This document shows positions 58,635 to 64,000 of a DNA stretch of 64,000 nucleotides, one piece after another. This stretch comes from Rheinheimera oceanensis (GTDB lineage: Bacteria > Pseudomonadota > Gammaproteobacteria > Enterobacterales > Alteromonadaceae), in the NCBI RefSeq assembly GCF_018831085.1, contig NZ_JAGPNM010000009.1, forward strand, positions 94,600-158,599, written 5' to 3'. Within the stretch, counting starts at the first letter, position 1, and each line of letters starts with the position of its first letter. The notes beneath the pieces are model-generated. The model searched no databases. It was not told the origin of the DNA and saw only the letters and a program-made list of their open reading frames with translations. Made by a program: the position numbers and the translations under genes.

Positions 58635-60806
58635 ATGGATGTATCTTACCTGCTGGACGGGCTAAACGATAAACAACGCGACGCGGTGGCAGCACCACCG
58701 CAACATATGCTGGTACTGGCCGGGGCCGGTAGCGGCAAAACCCGCGTACTGGTGCATCGCTTAGCCTGGTTAATGCAGGTAGAACGGGTAGCACCTTACA
58801 GCTTGCTGGCGGTAACCTTTACCAATAAAGCCTCACAGGAAATGCGCGGCCGGATTGAAAGCACCATAGGCGTGAGTTTAAACAACTTATGGATGGGCAC
58901 CTTTCATGGCTTGTCGCACCGTATGCTACGCGCGCACTATCAGGAAGCAGGCTTGCCACAGAGTTTTCAGATCATCGACAGCGACGATCAATACCGGCTG
59001 GTAAAACGGGTATTAAAAGCACTTAACCTGGATGAAAAACACTGGCCGCCTAAACAAATTCAGTGGTTTATTAACGCCCGTAAAGACGATGGCCAACGCC
59101 CTGGCATGATAGACGCCGCCGGCGATTTCAGCCTGCAGCAGATGGTTAAAATTTATGCTGCTTATCAGGATATGTGCGACCGTGCCGGTTTAGTCGACTT
59201 TGCCGAAATACTGTTACGCAGCTTTGAGCTGTTAAAACAAAACAACGAAGTACGCGGCCATTATCAGCAGCGTTTTCGCCATATCCTGGTGGACGAGTTT
59301 CAGGATACCAACGCCATTCAATACCAGTGGCTGCGGCTGTTAGCCGGCAGCACAGCTAAAGTCATGATTGTGGGTGACGATGACCAGTCAATTTATGGCT
59401 GGCGCGGCGCCCGGGTAGAGAATATCCAAACCTTCTTAAAAGACTTCCCAGACGTAGAAACCGTGCGGCTGGAGCAAAACTACCGTTCTACGGAAACGAT
59501 TTTAAAAGCCGCCAATGCGGTAATTGCCAATAACACCGATCGTCTGGGCAAAGACTTATGGACCGACGGCGCTCAGGGCGAAGTAATATCGCAGTACACT
59601 GCTTTTAACGAACTGGACGAAGCACGCTTTATTGTCGGCCGTATTCGTGACTGGCACAAACAGGGCGACCGTTTAAGTGAAGCAGCTATTTTATACCGTA
59701 ACAACGCCCAGTCACGGGTACTGGAAGAAGCATTAATTCAGGAAGGCTTACATTATCGCATCTACGGCGGCTTACGCTTCTATGAGCGCCAGGAAATTAA
59801 AGATGCGCTGGCCTATCTGCGCTTGTTGCATAACCGCCAGGATGACGCCGCACTGGAGCGCGTGATTAATACGCCGGTGCGTGGCATTGGCGATACCACC
59901 TTAAATAAAGTGCGCGAACATTCGCGTGCCCAGCAACAAACGCTGTGGCAAAGCCTGCAGCAGATGCTGGCACAAAAACAGCTTACCGGCCGCGCCGCCT
60001 CTGCCATTGATAACTTTATGCAGTTAATTGAGCAGTTAGATACCCAGGTAGCAGAGTTACCACTGCATGAGCAAGCCGAACATGCCATTAAGCAATCCGG
60101 TTTGTATGCCATGTACCAGGCAGAAAAAGGCGAAAAAGCGCAAACGCGGATTGAAAACTTAAACGAGCTTATTACCGCCTGTCAGAATTTTGATGAGCGC
60201 CGCGCCGAAGATATGACGCCGCTGGCGGCGTTCTTATCCCAGGCGGCACTGGAGGCCGGTGAGTATCAGGCAGAAGAGCATTCCGACGCGGTGCAGTTAA
60301 TGACGCTGCACAGTGCCAAGGGGCTGGAGTTTCCGCTGGTATTTATTTGCGGCCTGGAAGAAGGCATGTTCCCCAGCCAGCAAAGTGGCGACGACCCAAC
60401 CCGGTTAGAAGAAGAACGCCGGCTGTGTTATGTCGGTATGACACGGGCAATGAAAAAACTGTATTTAACTCATGCCGAAAGCCGCCGTTTATATGGTCAG
60501 GAGCAGTACCATAAACCGTCGCGTTTTATCCGTGAAATTCCGGCTGAATACGTAGAAGAAATCCGCCTGACTACCCAGGTTAGCCGGCCAACCCAGTTTA
60601 ACCGCTTTGGCAGTGCTGCCTCGCACGTCGCCTTTGAAAATACCGGTTTTAAACTGGGCCAGCGTGTACTGCATGATAAGTTCGGCGAAGGCACCGTACT
60701 TAACTATGAAGGCACCGGCAGCCAGTCGCGCATTCAGGTTAACTTTGATGATTTGGGCAGCAAATGGCTGGTAACGGCTTATGCCCGGCTACAGGCAGTT
60801 GGCTAA
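58635..60806 (+). CDS. uvrD: DNA helicase II
   Basis: A 723-residue SF1 helicase of nucleotide-excision and mismatch repair. Walker A in LVLAGAGSGKTRVLVHRLAW, motif II in LVDEFQDTNAIQYQWL, motif III in VGDDDQSIYGWRGA, motif V/VI in QLMTLHSAKGLEFPLVF and LCYVGMTRAMKKLYLTH. The C-terminal Tudor-like segment GQRVLHDKFGEGTVLNYEG is present. Full length. Its stop touches the tmcA start. Confidence 0.97.
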   Translation: MDVSYLLDGLNDKQRDAVAAPPQHMLVLAGAGSGKTRVLVHRLAWLMQVERVAPYSLLAVTFTNKASQEMRGRIESTIGVSLNNLWMGTFHGLSHRMLRAHYQEAGLPQSFQIIDSDDQYRLVKRVLKALNLDEKHWPPKQIQWFINARKDDGQRPGMIDAAGDFSLQQMVKIYAAYQDMCDRAGLVDFAEILLRSFELLKQNNEVRGHYQQRFRHILVDEFQDTNAIQYQWLRLLAGSTAKVMIVGDDDQSIYGWRGARVENIQTFLKDFPDVETVRLEQNYRSTETILKAANAVIANNTDRLGKDLWTDGAQGEVISQYTAFNELDEARFIVGRIRDWHKQGDRLSEAAILYRNNAQSRVLEEALIQEGLHYRIYGGLRFYERQEIKDALAYLRLLHNRQDDAALERVINTPVRGIGDTTLNKVREHSRAQQQTLWQSLQQMLAQKQLTGRAASAIDNFMQLIEQLDTQVAELPLHEQAEHAIKQSGLYAMYQAEKGEKAQTRIENLNELITACQNFDERRAEDMTPLAAFLSQAALEAGEYQAEEHSDAVQLMTLHSAKGLEFPLVFICGLEEGMFPSQQSGDDPTRLEEERRLCYVGMTRAMKKLYLTHAESRRLYGQEQYHKPSRFIREIPAEYVEEIRLTTQVSRPTQFNRFGSAASHVAFENTGFKLGQRVLHDKFGEGTVLNYEGTGSQSRIQVNFDDLGSKWLVTAYARLQAVG

Positions 60807-62918
60807 ATGCCGCTAACTGCGCTGCTGACTCAGCTACAGCAATGGCAGCAACAAGCCACGCAGCTGCACATCCGTTTGCCGGTTATCTGGCAGGGGGCGG
60901 AGGAAGCCCTGCTATCGCACACTGCAGCACTACTCAATACTATTCGTTACGATAAGCTATATTGGCTGGGCGCAGACGCACCTGCCGATGCCGTTAACTT
61001 CACCGGCAAGCAAAATTATCAGTTGCTGGGCAGCGAATGCGATATTTTGGTGATCAACGCGTTCAGCGGTTTTAATGCTGATCTGGTGGCCGCTTCAGCT
61101 GGCTGCGTTAAAGCCGGCGGTATCTGGCTGCTGCTTTGCCCGCCCTTTGCAGCATGGCAACAACAAGCTAATCCGGCACACAAAAGTCTGTTACCTTACC
61201 CGCTGGATGCCACCAGGCATCAGGGCTGCTTTTTATCGTTCTGGCTTACTCAGTTACAGCAGCAAAATGCATTTTTTATTAATGAGCTGCATATCGCAAA
61301 GCTGCTAAGCTGGCCATTAACAGCGCAACCCTATCAGGCTGCAGCGCCTTACGTTACTGCTGAGCAGCAGGAAGCTGTTGAGGCAATTTTACATGTTGTC
61401 AGTGGCCACCGTCGCCGCCCACTGGTGTTAACTGCGGATCGTGGCCGCGGAAAATCAGCAGCACTGGGCATTGCCGCGACACAACTGGCGGCACAGGACA
61501 AGCAGTTGCTTATTACAGCACCGTCACCGCAAGCTGCGGCTACAGCCTTAATGCATTTCTCACAGCTTGCTCCGCCATCACAGCACAATAATCTGCAGTT
61601 TGTTCCATTTGACGAGCTGTTACGCAACACTAAAACCGCCGACCTGTTATTAGTCGATGAAGCGGCCGCTATACCCACACCGGTGTTACAACACTTATTG
61701 CAGCGCTTTAGCCGCATAGTATTTGCTACTACAGAGCATGGCTACGAAGGCACCGGCCGCGGCTTTCAGCTGCGTTTTCAGCAATATCTTGATCAACAAT
61801 GCCCCGGCTGGCGCAAACTACAAATACAACAGCCAATCCGCTATCAACCGGCAGATCCGCTGGAGCAGTTAATCTTTAATTGTTTTCTGCTCCGGCAAAA
61901 TATTAATGAAACGGCATATTCGCCGCATGATGAAATCAGCATGCTGACTTATCAGGCGAAAGATTGGCTGAATAATGCCAACAAGCTGCAACAGGTATTT
62001 GGCTTGTTAAGCCTGGCGCATTACCAGACTCAGATTAAAGATCTGGCTGCGCTGCTGGATAACCCCCGGCTGCGGGTCGTTACAATGGAGCAAAATAGTC
62101 AGGTACTGGCTTGTGTGTTAATCAGCAGTGAGGGCGATATTCCGGCAGAACTGGCGCATCAGATATACCTTGGTGAACGCCGCGTACAAGGCCATTTATT
62201 GGCACAAAGCCTGGCGTTTCACCTCGCTCAGCCCGAACTTGCCAGCTTAAGCTTATGGCGCATCATGCGTATTGCTGTGCAGCCCACATTACAAAAGCAA
62301 GGCCTCGGAACACAACTATTGGAGTGTGTTAGCCAGCAGGCCAAACAGCAAAACATCCGCTATCTTGGCACCAGCTTCGGCCTTAGCAGCGAGCTATTAC
62401 AGTTCTGGCAACGTAATAGCTATCAGGCCATTCGTCTTGGGGTCAGCTCAGATAAAGCCAGCGCAGAATACTCCATACTGATGCTGAAACGTGTAACCGC
62501 AGATAGCGATGCAGGTGGTGATGCAGGTAACGAAATCGTACAACAGCTTAACCGGCAGTTTGGCCATAACCTGTTTCTGACATTATCAGGCCAGTATCCT
62601 CGGCTAAATGCCAAACTTGTGCTGCAGCTGGCGACACCCTTGCCGGATGTCCCGGATCTAACAGAGGCTGAATTGCTGCAGTTAGCTCTTTTTTGTCGTA
62701 ACCAACGGCCGTACGAATTGATTGAGCCTATTCTGCAACGCTGGTTTTGCAAGCATTACCATGCATTGCCGCCGGAGTTAGCTGCACCACTTTGCAGCCT
62801 TTACTGGCAACATATCAGCTGGCCTGATTTGCTTACAAAGTATGGTTTTTGCAATAAAAATGCCGTATTCACATTGTTTCGCCAACATATCTCAAAACTG
62901 ATATCTACGACCATCTAA
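60807..62918 (+). CDS. tmcA: tRNA(Met) cytidine acetyltransferase
   Basis: A 703-residue enzyme that makes N4-acetylcytidine at the wobble base of elongator tRNA-Met, using ATP/GTP and acetyl-CoA. RecA-like helicase part: Walker A TADRGRGKSAALGIA and Walker B LLLVDEAAAIPTPVLQHLL. The GNAT domain follows (IMRIAVQPTLQKQGLGTQLL) and then a C-terminal tRNA-binding helical domain. Starts immediately after the uvrD stop (no gap). Slightly longer than the E. coli protein. Confidence 0.95.
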   Translation: MPLTALLTQLQQWQQQATQLHIRLPVIWQGAEEALLSHTAALLNTIRYDKLYWLGADAPADAVNFTGKQNYQLLGSECDILVINAFSGFNADLVAASAGCVKAGGIWLLLCPPFAAWQQQANPAHKSLLPYPLDATRHQGCFLSFWLTQLQQQNAFFINELHIAKLLSWPLTAQPYQAAAPYVTAEQQEAVEAILHVVSGHRRRPLVLTADRGRGKSAALGIAATQLAAQDKQLLITAPSPQAAATALMHFSQLAPPSQHNNLQFVPFDELLRNTKTADLLLVDEAAAIPTPVLQHLLQRFSRIVFATTEHGYEGTGRGFQLRFQQYLDQQCPGWRKLQIQQPIRYQPADPLEQLIFNCFLLRQNINETAYSPHDEISMLTYQAKDWLNNANKLQQVFGLLSLAHYQTQIKDLAALLDNPRLRVVTMEQNSQVLACVLISSEGDIPAELAHQIYLGERRVQGHLLAQSLAFHLAQPELASLSLWRIMRIAVQPTLQKQGLGTQLLECVSQQAKQQNIRYLGTSFGLSSELLQFWQRNSYQAIRLGVSSDKASAEYSILMLKRVTADSDAGGDAGNEIVQQLNRQFGHNLFLTLSGQYPRLNAKLVLQLATPLPDVPDLTEAELLQLALFCRNQRPYELIEPILQRWFCKHYHALPPELAAPLCSLYWQHISWPDLLTKYGFCNKNAVFTLFRQHISKLISTTI

Positions 62919-63007
62919 CCACGGCAGCTAATCTACCCTGCCATTACTTTCTTTTTCCAGCTAATCAGGCTAAGGTGCAGACATTCTGTAATGGGTACTT
63001 ATTCTAT

Positions 63008-63814
63008 ATGATCTCTGTTATTCCGCTGCTGGGTGTTTTATTGATGCCAGTAACTGCATCAGGCTTTTCTGGTTCAGAGCGCAGAACGCTACAATCCGCT
63101 GTCAACAGCGCACTTTATCTGAAAGAAATTAACCGTTTCTACCAGCAGTGTCAGCAAGATGAAGCGGATCTAACAGCTGTGATATCAAACCCGGATAATG
63201 AGCGCTCAAAATTACAGCAGCTACTGCAGCAAAAAGTACGTAGTACAGATATTCAATATTTACTTGATGCAGACCCAAAGCTGACAACAGATCTCAGGCA
63301 AAATATATTAAAGCTGGAAGATTGCACTGACACAGCAGCATTTCAAGCGCTGCAGGATAGCTATGACTTAGCCTTATTTTCACTTGAAATAGCCACACCA
63401 TTAAGCAAACCTCTTAGCGACAAAAGCTCGGTTAGCGCTTCGCAAGCCAAACAGGCACAACAGCAAATCCTGGCCTTGATAGAAAGCAGCCAAGCCATCG
63501 CCTGGGTCAATATTGCAGACAGGCAGCAATTAAGCGCAGTACAGCAAGCTAACTACCTGCACCCGGACTATCAAGGTCGCTATGTTTTTAAAGTCCAGCA
63601 CGGGTGGCGTGGTAATATTGCTAACTATCTGGGCATGCATATTTCTGTCAGCGATGCTGATATTGAGAAAACGGCCAAGCAGTGGCTGATCTTTTTAGAC
63701 AAAAATGGCCGCTTTATTAATGCATTAGAGGCAGAACAAGCTTCTGCCCATCTGGAAGTCTTAGAGAATGCCGATTGGCGCTATGACGTGCATGGTAATC
63801 TGCACCGTAATTGA
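63008..63814 (+). CDS. exported protein of unknown function
   Basis: A 268-residue protein with a signal peptide (SVIPLLGVLLMPVTASG). The mature part is helical and Gln/Leu-rich (RSKLQQLLQQKVRSTDIQYL) with a C-terminal half rich in strands (GRYVFKVQHGWRGNIANYLG). Two cysteines (FYQQCQQDEA, EDCTDTA) may form a disulfide. No family is recognised. The start at 63008 is chosen for the signal peptide; a GTG at 62975 would add 11 residues. It is the last gene before the rRNA locus and has a strong terminator. Confidence 0.7.
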   Translation: MISVIPLLGVLLMPVTASGFSGSERRTLQSAVNSALYLKEINRFYQQCQQDEADLTAVISNPDNERSKLQQLLQQKVRSTDIQYLLDADPKLTTDLRQNILKLEDCTDTAAFQALQDSYDLALFSLEIATPLSKPLSDKSSVSASQAKQAQQQILALIESSQAIAWVNIADRQQLSAVQQANYLHPDYQGRYVFKVQHGWRGNIANYLGMHISVSDADIEKTAKQWLIFLDKNGRFINALEAEQASAHLEVLENADWRYDVHGNLHRN

Positions 63815-63823
63815 TGCCATAAC

Positions 63824-63847
63824 AAGCCCGCTGAGCGGGCTTTTTTT
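63824..63847 (+). terminator. terminator of the last exported-protein gene
   Basis: aagcccgc / gcgggctt with loop TGA and a run of seven or more T, ten bases after the stop. Confidence 0.93.
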
Positions 63848-63892
63848 GTATCTTTTCCGTCATTTGTTGTGACTTGGACTCCAATAAGCGCA

Positions 63893-63930
63893 AAGCAAAA
63901 GGCCTACCGGTTAGGATAGGCCTTTTGCTT
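63893..63930 (-). terminator. terminator of the rRNA operon (minus strand)
   Basis: A perfect 14-bp stem, aagcaaaaggccta / taggccttttgctt, with a 10-base loop, just downstream (on the minus strand) of the 5S gene. The stem itself supplies the T-rich tail on that strand (CTTTTG ... TTTGCGCTT). Confidence 0.85.
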
Positions 63931-63938
63931 GAATTGGG

Positions 63939-64000
63939 AGCCTGGCGGTGAACTACTCTCGCATGGCGAATGCCACACTACCATCGTCGCAGCTGCGTTT
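63939..64000 (-). rRNA. 5S ribosomal RNA, 3' half (continues past the window)
   Basis: The minus strand reads ...CGATGGTAGTGTGGC, then CCATGCGAGAGTAG and CGCCAGGCT, which are the helix III/V and 3'-end sequences of gammaproteobacterial 5S rRNA. The mature 3' end is about 63939. The 5' part is outside the window. It shows that a ribosomal RNA operon on the minus strand lies to the right. Confidence 0.95.

Noticed and set aside
1..64000. CRISPR arrays, prophages and insertion sequences
   Set aside because: No regularly spaced repeats, phage structural genes, integrases or transposases were seen; xerC is the housekeeping recombinase. The search was by eye.

Overview
The window is a chromosomal segment of a gammaproteobacterium. 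The gene order lptM-lysA-dapF-DUF484-xerC opposite cyaY-hemCDXY, then yigB, uvrD and tmcA, is typical of that class. The many TonB-dependent receptors, the LytTR regulators, the pectate lyase and the methionine-salvage set suggest an aquatic Alteromonadales-type bacterium, perhaps of the Rheinheimera/Alishewanella group. That genus-level guess comes from gene content and general similarity only. Most of the window is densely packed, medium-GC host sequence. The clear exception is a more AT-rich island at about 32.8-35.0 kb.

0-5.3 kb: methionine salvage (end of mtnC, mtnD, mtnA, mtnK) enclosing a LysR regulator and a small TPR protein. The mtnA/mtnK divergent promoter has a perfect MetJ box. 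5.3-8.1 kb: a thioredoxin-like protein and a DsbD/ScsB membrane reductase. 8.2-14.2 kb: a TonB-dependent receptor, threonine aldolase, an unusual MsrA-thioredoxin-MsrB fusion and an EamA transporter. 14.3-16.9 kb: PEP carboxylase.

17.0-21.9 kb: the best candidate for an undescribed system. It holds an exported Ser/Thr/Gln/Asn-rich protein, an outer-membrane barrel, a subtilisin-like protease, an ECF sigma factor, its anti-sigma factor and a lipoprotein. The sigma gene and the exported-protein gene share GGAATAA-N15-CGTTATC, and the protease has a near match, so the sigma factor probably drives all three transcripts.

21.9-29.4 kb: two tandem copies of a TonB receptor/LytTR regulator divergent pair, with a shared spaced motif upstream of both receptors. 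29.4-32.7 kb: a VC0807-family membrane protein, a voltage-gated sodium-channel homologue and a pectate lyase with an N-terminal carbohydrate-binding-like domain. 32.8-35.0 kb: AT-rich island with a PIN-like protein, a GNAT acetyltransferase broken by an in-frame TAG, and a small partner gene. 35.0-39.8 kb: metC with a MetJ-like operator, another TonB receptor and an EAL phosphodiesterase. 40.0-42.5 kb: ubiD, a 2Fe-2S ferredoxin and fre. 42.5-45.2 kb: a Sel1/TonB-C protein, a hotdog thioesterase and a proline/alanine-rich membrane-anchored protein.

45.2-50.7 kb (minus): cyaY, an esterase, hemC, hemD, hemX, hemY and a deoxyinosine-type DNA glycosylase. 50.8-54.6 kb (plus): lptM to xerC. 54.9-58.5 kb: a DoxX/LysR divergent pair, yigB and an MFS transporter. 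58.6-63.8 kb: uvrD (with a LexA-like box), tmcA and an exported protein. The window ends in the 3' end of a 5S rRNA gene on the minus strand, so a ribosomal RNA operon lies just beyond. A dispersed, hairpin-forming intergenic repeat family occurs at four places.
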